Assembly (NCBI GenBank): GCA_026708585.1
Contig: JAPOUQ010000064.1
Location: 1-55,233, forward strand
Reading direction: 5' to 3'
DNA length: 55,233 nt
DNA from: Gammaproteobacteria bacterium
Lineage (GTDB): Bacteria > Pseudomonadota > Gammaproteobacteria > Arenicellales > Poriferihabitantaceae
Below the pieces are notes generated by a model. The model saw only the letters and a list, made by a program, of their open reading frames with translations. It made no database searches and had not been told where the DNA came from. Numbering within the stretch: the stretch's first letter is position 1; every line of letters begins with the position of its first letter. Position numbers and translations under genes: made by a program. Shown here in pieces: positions 1 to 9,100 of this stretch.

Positions 1-89
1 TGATTCCATTCCGAACTCAGAAGTGAAAACGTTTTGCGCCGATGATAGTATGGGGCCTCCCCATGTGAAAGTAGGACACTGCCAGGCAT
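1..89 (+). rRNA. rrf: 5S ribosomal RNA, 3' portion
   Basis: The first 89 bases match the 3' three quarters of a bacterial 5S rRNA: the segment around the CCGAACTCAGAAGTGAAA loop, the GCGCCGATGATAGTATGGGG helix and the closing GCCAGGCAT end. The 5' end lies outside the window. It is the last gene of an rRNA operon read rightwards. The end is set by comparison with the known 5S 3' terminus. Confidence 0.95.
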
Positions 90-96
90 TTACCTA

Positions 97-120
97 CCCC
101 GCCAATGAGCGGGGTTTTTT
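97..120 (+). terminator. Rho-independent terminator of the rRNA operon
   Basis: A CCCCGC / GCGGGG stem (97-102 with 109-114) with a six-base loop is followed directly by six T. It lies eight bases after the 5S end, so it ends the rRNA transcript. Its T run overlaps the stop codon of the converging hipA remnant. Confidence 0.9.
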
Positions 121-1111
121 ATGTCCATTTCAAACGCAATGTGTGTCGTACATAATTTTGTAAGGGCCTAGGTATGTCCAGTTCTTTCGCAAGTTGGTAC
201 CAGTTTGAAAATGCATCGACTGTTTGTTCAAGAACGATTTTCTCTCGATTTCTCGGCAGTCGAGCGTATCTCGCAAGATGCTTTACATCTTCCAATGTAT
301 GATCACTTGTCTTGCCATTGATACTCAGCTGGTGAAATCGGGTGAAATCGCTCCCTTCGGCATGGCATAAGTCATAGGCTGGAGTGATATGCCAATTACC
401 CCTGCGGTCCATCATGAAGCCAAAATTCTTGACATGATCGTCTCGATTGCATCCGACTAGATTGAAAACAACTCGGCGAAATTGCTCCTCAATGTCGGCT
501 TGCGATATCTCAAGCTCGCGCATAGTCATGAAGAGCTGTTCATAAGAATAAACATCACTCTCGAAATAATCGAAATGCGATAGAGCAGCGAAAGTCTGAA
601 CAAAAATTTTGCCACTGTCCATGCGGTCAAAACGTCTGGTCATGAAATGATTGCGACCATTTTCGCTGAATAATTGACTTTTCATCATCGTGATGCCGCA
701 TGCTTTTGCGACCTGATAATAGCTATACTCCAATTTTCCATATCCTGAGGGATCAGCCACCCCCCAATTTCCACTGAAGGCAACTCCGTCAAACTTGATC
801 AGCCAATGCTCAAAGTTTGTCGGCAGATTCAGTTCCCCTGATCGAACTTCCTGGGTTTTCGGGTTGTAGGCAATTACGGCCTTTGCTCGTGCTCCACCTG
901 CTGAGGTGCCGACATTTAGTATTTCCAGTAATGCTTTCTCTTCCTTGCCGGTTATGATGTGAAATTGATACGAAACCGGAAAATCCTTTTATTTACGGGT
1001 TGGGTCTTCATACATTGCAACAAAACTCGTCATTCTCCGTGGTTGGTGATAAATAACTGTTATCAGCTATCTTGTCGGGTTTACCATAATGGTGGCCATC
1101 AATTCTGACAT
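119..1111 (-). pseudogene. HipA-like kinase toxin, decayed
   Basis: Read leftwards, an open frame from about 990 to 119 encodes the central and C-terminal parts of a HipA-family Ser/Thr kinase. It has a Gly-rich loop (GTSAGGARAKA), a conserved MTRRFDR segment, the catalytic NRDDHVKNFGF motif and a YDL metal-site motif. The frame is blocked upstream by a TAA at about 990. A plausible N-terminus (MSELMATIMVNPTR) starts at an ATG at 1111 but stops after 14 codons, and the region between is too short for the N-terminal domain, so about 100 residues appear deleted. A GTG at 760 could in theory start a 213-residue protein, but that would lack the nucleotide-binding loop. No HipB-like antitoxin gene is visible next to it. 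Family assignment is firm; the pseudogene status follows from the stop and the missing domain. Confidence 0.8.
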
Positions 1112-1206
1112 TGCCAACTTATCTATTTTGAACGAGTCAATTTACTTCGCATTAGGACTCGGGATTGAATTGGCTGATAGACCACTCCGGATAACTTGAT
1201 TTGTGT

Positions 1207-1237
1207 TTGCACAACAGCAGAGCAATATGAATATAAT
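1207..1237 (+). promoter_or_regulatory. Possible sigma-70 promoter of the corrinoid operon
   Basis: TTGCAC at 1207-1212 and TATAAT at 1232-1237 are separated by 19 bases, slightly longer than ideal. They precede the first operon gene by about 140 bases. No cobalamin-riboswitch B12-box could be recognised in the leader by eye. Confidence 0.3.
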
Positions 1238-1378
1238 CTGACTCAACTCGGTCCCCCAAGTGTTATGAAGAATAAGTATTTGTGTGGATTTGACTGACCA
1301 GCACCGAATTACCGACGAAACTAAACCAAAATGGTTTTGATATACATGTGATGAACAGGCTAATGTTGGATAGTACTG

Positions 1379-1984
1379 ATGAACTATGTAGATAAACACA
1401 AACACAATGTTACCATGCAGCGTAAAAAGTTGATGGTTGATGATCAGATAGCTCATGCACAGCAAGAACGAGGGGTATTGATTTTGATCACAGGCGATGG
1501 CAAGGGCAAAACGACCTCAGCTTTTGGTACCGCATTTCGTGCACTGGGGCACGGAATGCGAGTTGGTATCATCCAATTTATCAAGGGCACTCAAGCAACT
1601 GGTGAAGTCATCTATTTGGCGCAGCAGCATCCACAGCTTTCCTACCATGCTATGTCCACCGGATTTACCTGGGACACTCAGGACTGGGAAAAGGATAAAT
1701 CCGCTGCCGAGGAGACTTGGATTCAGGCTAAACGTATGCTATCAGACCCAGAAATTCAGTTAGTAGTCTTAGACGAACTGACCTATATGTTTACGTATGA
1801 GTATTTGGACATAACCGATGTGATACAAGCGATCCACCAGCGCGCAGCGAGACAGAATGTGATTATCACTGGTCGTGGAGCGAAACCAGAGCTGATCGCA
1901 GTTGCTGATACCGTCAGCGAGATTGCTGCGGTCAAACACGCATTTCAAGACGGCGTGAAAGCCCAAGCCGGTGTAGATTTCTAA
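1379..1984 (+). CDS. cobO: Cob(I)alamin adenosyltransferase, CobA/CobO/BtuR type
   Basis: This cytoplasmic enzyme transfers the adenosyl group of ATP to reduced corrinoids, giving the coenzyme form of B12. The 201-residue product has the family's P-loop variant GDGKGKTTSAFG near residues 39-50, a VVLDELTYM Walker-B-like strand in the middle and the ITGRGA motif near the C-terminus. Length is normal for the family. It is the first gene of a packed operon: its stop overlaps the ATG of the btuF-like gene (TAATG). The ATG at 1379 is the first in frame; one at 1412 is a possible shorter start. The operon context (corrinoid importer, CobW, CobN) fits a combined salvage and synthesis role. Confidence 0.93.
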   Translation: MNYVDKHKHNVTMQRKKLMVDDQIAHAQQERGVLILITGDGKGKTTSAFGTAFRALGHGMRVGIIQFIKGTQATGEVIYLAQQHPQLSYHAMSTGFTWDTQDWEKDKSAAEETWIQAKRMLSDPEIQLVVLDELTYMFTYEYLDITDVIQAIHQRAARQNVIITGRGAKPELIAVADTVSEIAAVKHAFQDGVKAQAGVDF

Positions 1985-2856
1985 TGCCGAGAGGTTTGTT
2001 GCAAATCAGTTTGCTGTGTTGTCTTCTAAGTGTAGGTGCCGCTGCCGGACAGACTGATAGGTTACCGACTATCGTCTCGACTCACCTTTGTGCCGACCAA
2101 CTGGCACTAAGTTTGGCAGCACCTGAACAAATTATCTCGCTTAGTTACAAAAGCCAGGATCCCAAGCGGTCTCGCTATGCCGTGAGTGCACAAGCCTACC
2201 CCGCTAATCGTGGTAGTAGCGAAGAGATTATCCAGTTTAAACCGAATATTGTGTTGGCTTCCCGACGTTGGAAAAATCATCCTCAGCAACAACAGTTCGA
2301 CATGTTAGATATTCGCGTGATCGTAGTTCCCCTCTCCAATAGTTGGCAGGAAGTTTTCGTTAATACCCAGTGGCTAGCTGATCAGGTTGGGCGTACGGAA
2401 CGTGGCCACACTCTGATTTTGGAGGTGCAACGTCGCCTCCAAGCATTGCGGGAGTCCGAGAGTATGTTGGGCAAACCTGAGAAGAGTCTTCTCTATCTAC
2501 GGCCCAATGGTGGTAGTAGCGGAGAGGGTACATACATCGATATGATCATTGAGGCGTTGGGTTTTCGAAATCATGCCTCTACACTGGGGCTCAAGGGTTG
2601 GGGCCAACTGGCACTGGAAAACATCGTCATGTATCCGCCAGATTATTTTCTTCTCACTGGCCATGTTCGTGACAATACGCATGGCAAGAGCAGACTATCG
2701 CGTCATCCATTACTTCAAGAATTATTAGATCAGCATCCGGTCCTAATACTACCTTCCGACACAGGCTATTGCGCTGACTGGCAGATTATCGACGCCGCAG
2801 AATATCTTGCCGAACAAATGATAGTGATGATTTTGGCAAATGGCAAGGATCAGTGA
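1984..2856 (+). CDS. btuF: Periplasmic corrinoid/metal-chelate binding protein, BtuF-like
   Basis: The 290-residue product begins with a Sec signal peptide (hydrophobic stretch ISLLCCLLSVGAAAG, cleavage probably near residue 22). It has the two-lobed class III substrate-binding layout: an N-terminal THLCADQLALSL segment, a helix-rich linker around residue 130 and a C-terminal lobe ending near GYCADWQ. It should deliver a corrinoid or related chelate to the downstream permease. The start codon overlaps the stop of the adenosyltransferase, and its TGA overlaps the GTG start of the permease, indicating translational coupling. Substrate is inferred from the operon; siderophore-type binding proteins share the fold. 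No cognate outer-membrane receptor (btuB) is in the window. Confidence 0.85.
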   Translation: MPRGLLQISLLCCLLSVGAAAGQTDRLPTIVSTHLCADQLALSLAAPEQIISLSYKSQDPKRSRYAVSAQAYPANRGSSEEIIQFKPNIVLASRRWKNHPQQQQFDMLDIRVIVVPLSNSWQEVFVNTQWLADQVGRTERGHTLILEVQRRLQALRESESMLGKPEKSLLYLRPNGGSSGEGTYIDMIIEALGFRNHASTLGLKGWGQLALENIVMYPPDYFLLTGHVRDNTHGKSRLSRHPLLQELLDQHPVLILPSDTGYCADWQIIDAAEYLAEQMIVMILANGKDQ

Positions 2857-3875
2857 AAGGTCAGACAGTTTATCGACGCTATCCCTGGCTAAATTCCGGG
2901 TTGGTCATCTTGTTACTATTACTGACACTAGTTTCGTTGCGAATCGGACCCGTATCGATATCGACCAGTGAGTTGATCAACGCCTTGGTGCATAGTCAAG
3001 ACTCCAACCAGACATTGCGTCATAACATGATTCTCATTGAGTTGCGTTTGCCTCGATTATTATTGGCAATACTGGTGGGTGGCTCATTAGGAATTTCTGG
3101 GGCTGCATTACAGGGACTACTGCGTAATCCACTTGCCGAACCCGGTTTAATCGGCGTTTCTTCATGTGCTGGACTCGGCGCGGTAATCTGTCTTTACTTC
3201 GGTCTTAGTACATTGAGTATCTGGTTGTTGCCGACCATGGCTATGACTGGCGCTGCTCTTGCGACCCTTTTGCTATGCTGGATCGGGCGTCACCATGCTG
3301 GTAACCTAACCTTGATCCTCAGTGGGATCGCGCTATCATCTTTAGCCGCTGCACTCACTTCACTGGCATTGAACCTAGCACCTAGTCCGGCCGATGTGCA
3401 GGATATGGTACTTTGGCTTTTGGGATCACTAAACTATCGAAGCTTCAACGATATTCAACTATGTTTCCCCTTTGTTCTGATTGGTCTTATATTGCTGATG
3501 AGTTGTGGGGCTAAGCTAGATGCATTAACCTTGGGCGAGGCCGAGGCACAGAGTCTGGGGGTGAATCTACCCGAGTTACAGCGACAAATCATAGTTGGTA
3601 CCGCTCTCTCGGTTGGTTCTTGTGTTGCCGTGACCGGAACAATTGGTTTTGTTGGGCTGGTTGTGCCTCACTTGTTGCGTCGTTGGGTAGATTATCATCC
3701 ATCTCGGTTGTTGCTAAGTAGTGCGCTGGGCGGCGCAGTGCTGTTGTTAGCTGCCGATATTGCTCTGCGTTTACTCAGCAGCACGCAGGAAATTATGCTT
3801 GGTGTTGTTACCGCATTGATTGGTGCACCGTTTTTTCTCTTTCTGGTATTACAACAGAAGTGGAGGGTACCATGA
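2853..3875 (+). CDS. btuC: ABC transporter permease, FecCD/BtuC family
   Basis: This 340-residue inner-membrane permease has about ten hydrophobic segments and the family hallmarks: ELRLPRLLLAILVGGSLGISG near residue 65, then LRNPLAEPGLIGVSSCAGLG and the GFVGLVVPHLLRR motif near residue 270. It would form the channel for corrinoid uptake from the BtuF-like protein. It starts at a GTG that overlaps the upstream stop (GTGA), and its own TGA overlaps the ATG of the ATPase. FecCD permeases also move iron-siderophores; the corrinoid role comes from the neighbours. Confidence 0.9.
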   Translation: MKGQTVYRRYPWLNSGLVILLLLLTLVSLRIGPVSISTSELINALVHSQDSNQTLRHNMILIELRLPRLLLAILVGGSLGISGAALQGLLRNPLAEPGLIGVSSCAGLGAVICLYFGLSTLSIWLLPTMAMTGAALATLLLCWIGRHHAGNLTLILSGIALSSLAAALTSLALNLAPSPADVQDMVLWLLGSLNYRSFNDIQLCFPFVLIGLILLMSCGAKLDALTLGEAEAQSLGVNLPELQRQIIVGTALSVGSCVAVTGTIGFVGLVVPHLLRRWVDYHPSRLLLSSALGGAVLLLAADIALRLLSSTQEIMLGVVTALIGAPFFLFLVLQQKWRVP

Positions 3876-4690
3876 GTGTGAAACCTCTGTTGAGTGCTGA
3901 CAACGTCTATGTAGAGCTGCAAAAACGCAAAATCCTCAGAGGCATATCGCTATGTTTATGCAAGGGGGAATTGCTGGGTTTACTCGGACCAAATGGTGCT
4001 GGCAAAAGTACACTTATGAAAGCCTTGGCTCAATTACTACCTTATCGTGGTGAGATACGTTGCATGGGTAGATCTTTGCAGCAGGTCCCTGCTATCGAGC
4101 GTGCCAGATTGATAGCTTACCTAGAACAGTCTGTTCAGAAGGGTTGGCCAATCAAAGTGCACGACTATGTCGCGTTAGGCCGTCTTCCGCATCGCTCGAC
4201 CTGGTATCGGAATATGCATCGGGACCATGATTCGAAAGCGGTTAAAATAGCTATTGAACAGGTCGGCCTAGGAAGTCTGGATGATCGACCCGTAGTGGAA
4301 CTCTCTGGCGGAGAGTTCGCCCGTGTCAGACTGGCGAGAGCTCTGGCGGTACAGACACCTTTGTTGCTGGCCGATGAACCGGTTTCTGTACTTGATCCAT
4401 TCCATCAGTTGCAAGTTATGGAATTGCTACGCCGATTGTGTTGTGATGGCAGGGCAGGTATCGTTGTGTTACACGATCTTACTTTGGCCAGCCGTTTCTG
4501 TGACCGACTTTTGCTACTGGATAAGGGTCGCACGGTTGCCAGCGGTATACCGCGACAGGTTCTCACTCCGGTTAATTTACAACAAGTTTATCAGGTGCAG
4601 GCCATGGTTGGCGAGCACCAGCAGCAATCATATATATTACCTTGGTCCTGCTACAGTACAGAGTCCTCTAGCGAAGAGAAATATCGATGA
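3872..4690 (+). CDS. btuD: ABC transporter ATP-binding protein, BtuD/FecE type
   Basis: This is the energising subunit of the importer, on the cytoplasmic face. It has Walker A (GPNGAGKST) near residue 40, a Q-loop after AYLEQS, the signature LSGGEFARVRLARALA and Walker B LLLADEP followed by VLHDLT. I place the start at the ATG at 3872, not the GTG at 3860, because GGAGGG at 3862-3867 is a good ribosome binding site and the ATG overlaps the permease stop (ATGA). The stop overlaps the next gene's ATG in the same way. The product is about 272 residues, normal for the family. Confidence 0.92.
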   Translation: MSVKPLLSADNVYVELQKRKILRGISLCLCKGELLGLLGPNGAGKSTLMKALAQLLPYRGEIRCMGRSLQQVPAIERARLIAYLEQSVQKGWPIKVHDYVALGRLPHRSTWYRNMHRDHDSKAVKIAIEQVGLGSLDDRPVVELSGGEFARVRLARALAVQTPLLLADEPVSVLDPFHQLQVMELLRRLCCDGRAGIVVLHDLTLASRFCDRLLLLDKGRTVASGIPRQVLTPVNLQQVYQVQAMVGEHQQQSYILPWSCYSTESSSEEKYR

Positions 4691-5037
4691 TGGTCGTGAC
4701 TGCTTATAACAATATTGTCAATTGTGTTCATCAATCCGAATTCTTTTATCTCGTATGTCGAGTTTGCCAACCTTTAAGCTGGCATAGCCAGCAGTGGTTT
4801 GGATTAAACGGAATTCATAGATTGGACATCAGGATTCTTCCAAGTCAATGCATGTCAGATGTCTGGAGTAGGTCAGGAGGGTGTCAGATTGATTTGCTGG
4901 ATCATATTTTGCCACGATTTATCACAAACCAAGGCGAAATAAGAGTGGGGAGATCCCTTTCAGCTGGAAATATATCGCCCGACTTTCGTTTTGGTATTGC
5001 GGAACTATTTGCAAAGGTGTCTGATTATGAATGCTAA
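4687..5037 (+). CDS. Small Cys-containing protein of unknown function in corrinoid operon
   Basis: I do not recognise this 116-residue product. It has a CxxC pair (C24, C27) in FYLVCRVCQPLSW, plus C13, C55, C66 and a C-terminal cysteine, and no signal peptide or clear membrane segment. Its ATG overlaps the ATPase stop (ATGATGG) and its stop lies 11 bases inside the CobW gene, so it is clearly translated as part of the operon. The position beside a CobW metallochaperone and the cysteine spacing suggest metal or corrinoid handling. That is inference; the small DUF1636-type proteins of other cob operons are a possible relative, but I could not confirm a match by eye. Confidence 0.75.
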   Translation: MMVVTAYNNIVNCVHQSEFFYLVCRVCQPLSWHSQQWFGLNGIHRLDIRILPSQCMSDVWSRSGGCQIDLLDHILPRFITNQGEIRVGRSLSAGNISPDFRFGIAELFAKVSDYEC

Positions 5038-6112
5038 GAGCTATCGAAAAATTTCTGTAACGGTCATAACCGGCTTTCTAGGTAGTGGTAAGACGACATT
5101 ATTGAGAAATCTTCTCCAAAATACGGCAGGCAAGCGCTTTGCAGTCATTGTTAACGAGTTCGGCGAACTCGGTATTGACGCTGAGATTCTCAAGGATTGT
5201 AGACTTTGTTATGAGAGGGAGAGCGGTGAAATCGGAAATCTCTACGAGCTAAACAATGGTTGTCTTTGTTGCACTGTACAAGAAGAGTTTTACCCAGTGA
5301 TGCAAAAACTAATCGAGCACCGCGATGAGATTGACCATATTCTGATTGAAACTTCTGGTTTGGCTCTGCCTAGACCACTGGTTCAGGCTTTTCGTTGGCC
5401 GGAAATCAGAAATGCTTGTACTGTGGATGCAGTGATATGCATGGTGGATACCCCAGCGGTAGCAGAGAAGCGATTTGCTGCCAATCCAGAAGCAGTGCAG
5501 GAGCAACGAATTTCCGATGACAATTTGGATCACCAATCTTCATTGCATGAATTGTTTGAAGATCAGCTCAGTGCTGCCGACTTGGTCATACTGAGCAAAA
5601 CCGATCTGGTTGATGAAGCGATGACCAATACAGTTACAGACACAGTCAAAAAACAGCTACCGGATCAGGTAAAAATCGTCCGAAGTACAAGAGACGGTAT
5701 TGACATGAATTTGCTATTGGGGCTGAATAGTGCATCTGAGGAGAATATTCATCTACGCAAAAGTCATCACGATCAGGTACATGAACAGGATGATCATGGT
5801 TCCCATGAGGATCATGCTCATGACCAGTTCGATTCAATCGTGATCGAACTAGCAGCAGTGGAGAAAGCGCCTCTATTTGCGGCTCTGGAGCAGTTGGTAA
5901 AAGAGAAGACCTTATACCGTATCAAAGGTTTCGTTGCCATACCGGACAAGCTCATGCGTTTAGTGGTACACGGTGTCGGTACCCGTTTCGACAGTTATTT
6001 TGACTGTCACTGGCCAACTGGTTCAACCCCCTACACTCGTCTGGTGATGATCGGCAAGGACCTACATTCTGACGATATTCAGAAATGGCTAGAAACTGAG
6101 TTGAACCTCTGA
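5027..6112 (+). CDS. cobW: CobW-type GTP-dependent metal chaperone
   Basis: This G3E-family GTPase has Walker A GFLGSGKTT at residues 16-24, the metal-binding CLCC motif at 79-82, and a SKTDLVD guanine-specificity motif. A His/Asp-rich stretch around residues 238-265 (several HDQ, HED and HAHD repeats) is typical of cobalt- or zinc-handling members, followed by the CobW C-terminal domain. CobW is thought to supply Co(II) to the cobaltochelatase, encoded just downstream. I chose the ATG at 5027, which overlaps the preceding gene by 11 bases; a TTG at 4991 would add 12 residues without homology. Confidence 0.92.
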   Translation: MNAKSYRKISVTVITGFLGSGKTTLLRNLLQNTAGKRFAVIVNEFGELGIDAEILKDCRLCYERESGEIGNLYELNNGCLCCTVQEEFYPVMQKLIEHRDEIDHILIETSGLALPRPLVQAFRWPEIRNACTVDAVICMVDTPAVAEKRFAANPEAVQEQRISDDNLDHQSSLHELFEDQLSAADLVILSKTDLVDEAMTNTVTDTVKKQLPDQVKIVRSTRDGIDMNLLLGLNSASEENIHLRKSHHDQVHEQDDHGSHEDHAHDQFDSIVIELAAVEKAPLFAALEQLVKEKTLYRIKGFVAIPDKLMRLVVHGVGTRFDSYFDCHWPTGSTPYTRLVMIGKDLHSDDIQKWLETELNL

Positions 6113-6121
6113 GAATTATAA

Positions 6122-9100
6122 ATGCATATGCTAGTCGCACAACCAGGTGGTTTTGTCGAAGATGACTCGATTATCATGCGTCTGGACCAGACCCCCGCGG
6201 ATTTGGTAATACTCAGTGCCGCTGATACCACCCTAGCCCTACTTGCTGCACAGCATCCACGTGTAAGTGGAGACTCCATTTTGCAGGACTATCCTGAAGT
6301 GCGTTTAGCCAACTACTTACACCTTCGACAGCATGCCTCGATTGATTTGTATATTGATCAAGTATTGCAACACGCCAAAGTAATTGTCATTGATCATCTA
6401 GGTGGAGAAAGTTACTGGCCCTATGGTACTGAGCGTATTGTCGAGTTGTGTCGCAGTAGCGGAATTAATTTACTTATGTTTTCCGGGGACAATACAGAAG
6501 ATCCCAATCTTTTGCACAAAAGCACCGTATCAATGGACATATGCCGCCAGTGCTGGCGGTTCCTGCGTGAAGGAGGTCCCGATAATGCACAACAACTGTA
6601 TCGATATCTAGCACAACAGTTTTTCGGTCGAGATATCTCTGTACTTCCACCGAAGCCAATACCAGCAATAACTATCTTTCATCCGCATAAATCCTTGGCT
6701 ACCGTTGATGACTGGCAGAAAGATTGGCACGATACGAATATAACCATAGCGATTGTCTTTTATCGTTCACACTTGCAGGCTGGAAATACCGAGGCCTTCC
6801 ATGCTTTGTGTGACGAATTATTGCAACAGGGATTCAATCCTCTGCCGGTGGCTCTGAGTTCACTGAAAGACGATCTCTGCCTTATAACTTTGCGACAGCT
6901 TTGTCGTGAATACAATGCCCAACTGGTGTTGAACACCACCGCGTTTGCGCTCTCGTCGGTAGATTCAGAAGGTAAACCACAACAGGCACTTGTGGGTGAC
7001 TTGCCGGTGTTGCAGTTGATTATGAGCGGCGACAATCGACAGCGGTGGGAGGCGGATGCCCGAGGCCTACGTCCTCGCGATATTGCCATGCATGTGGCTC
7101 TGCCGGAAGTGGATGGGCGCATTGTCAGTCGTGCGATCAGCTTCAAAGGATTAAACTATCACTGCAATCAAACCCAGACTGATGTAATACAGTATCAACC
7201 GCATCGTGAGCGCATTGCTTATGTTGTAAAGTTGGCCGCTCGCTTGTGCCGACTACGGACCAAGGTCAATAAAGAGAAACGGCTGGCTCTCATTCTTGCT
7301 AACTACCCGACCCGTGAGGGTCGGCTAGGGAATGGAGTTGGGCTAGATACGCCAGCTTCGATCATCGCGATACTGCATGCACTGAAACAACAAGGCTATT
7401 TGATCAAGAACCTGCCGCATGATGGTGATTCGCTGATGCGGACATTGCAGCAGGGGGTCACCAACGATTCTGACTATTGGGCGATGCGTCCAGCGTTCCA
7501 AAGTTTAGCGATGGCTGATTATATGAATTTCTTTGAGCAACTGCCGAAAGTAAGCTGTGAAGCGGTCAATGCCCGCTGGGGGCCACCGGAACGTGATCCA
7601 ATGATGCGACAGAATCGCTTCATGATCTCTGGTCTTCGCTGCGGTCAACTATTCATTGGTATCCAGCCGGCTAGAGGCTACCATCTTGACCCAAAGGCCA
7701 GTTATCATGATCCAGATTTGATTCCGCCCCACAGCTACTTAGCTTTCTATTGCTGGCTATGCGATAACTTCCAATGTGATGCTATTGTGCATGTTGGTAA
7801 GCATGGTAGCCTTGAATGGCTGCCCGGTAAGAGTGTGGCATTGAGTGAGAAATGCTGGCCAGATCTGATATTTGGCCCCATGCCTCATCTTTACCCATTT
7901 ATTGTCAATGATCCGGGTGAGGGAACCCAAGCCAAACGTCGTATTCAGGCGGTAATAGTTGATCACCTGATGCCACCATTGACACGTGCAGAGAACTATG
8001 GCCAACTACAAGATCTAGAGAGATTGTTAGATGAGTTTTACGAGGCTCGGACCCTTGATTCTCAACGTGAAAGTCTTTTGCGCAAGGATATTCTTGAGTG
8101 CATTTTGAAGCAGGATCTGCACCGTGATCTGGATATTTCACGACCACAGAACGAAGTTGAAGAAATGCAATTGCTGAACTGTACGGATGCTTATCTATGC
8201 GAATTGAAAGAAAGTCAAATCCGTAATGGATTGCATATATTTGGTCATTCCCCAGAAGGGCAACTAGCTAGCGATACCTTGGTAGCATTAGCACGCTATC
8301 CAGTGAATCGAGGGGAAGGAAGAGACAACAGTTTGATTCGTGCCTTAGCGGAAGATTTGCTGTACAAAGGTGATACTGAAGATGATGAGAAATTTGATCC
8401 TTTGGATGCCGACTGGCAACAAAGCTGGCAGGGAGCACGTCCGGATTGCCTACAAAAACTGAGCGAGGAGCCCTGGCGAAACCATGGTGATACCCGCGAG
8501 CGACTTGAATGGATGGCGTTGCATATCTTGCAGCAACAAGTCTCTCCGAATACATTGCGAAAAGAGGGACTTCTTGCTACTGCCTTAGTGATGGCCCGCG
8601 TTTATGATGATTTGCAGCCGAGACTGACAGCTTGCGGTGAACAGGAAATCTATCAATTGATGCAAGGTCTCAGCGGACGTTTTGTACCCCCCGGTCCTAG
8701 TGGTGCGCCGTCACGAGGTCGTCCCGATGTCTTGCCGACTGGAAAGAACTTTTTCTCGGTTGATACTCGAGCTATTCCCACTCATGCTAGCTGGACCCTT
8801 GGTTGGCGCTCGGCGGAATTGCTAGTAGAAAAATACTTACTGGAGGAGGGCAACTATCCCAGTGCGATCGGTTTGTCAGTTTGGGGTACCTCCACCATGC
8901 GTACCGGCGGCGATGACATTGCCCAAGCTTTCGCTCTAATTGGTGTAAAGCCGAAATGGGCAGAGGGGAGCTATCGAGTTACAGATTTTGAGATTTTGAC
9001 TTTGGGATTTCTTGATCGCCCAAGAATAGATGTGACATTGCGGGTCTCCGGTTTTTTCCGCGATGCATTCCAAGGGCTTATCCATCTGTTTGATGGGGCG

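Noticed and set aside
990..1378. Cobalamin riboswitch in front of the corrinoid operon
   Set aside because: The position is right, but I could not find the conserved B12-box or the other core motifs by eye. A covariance search would decide.
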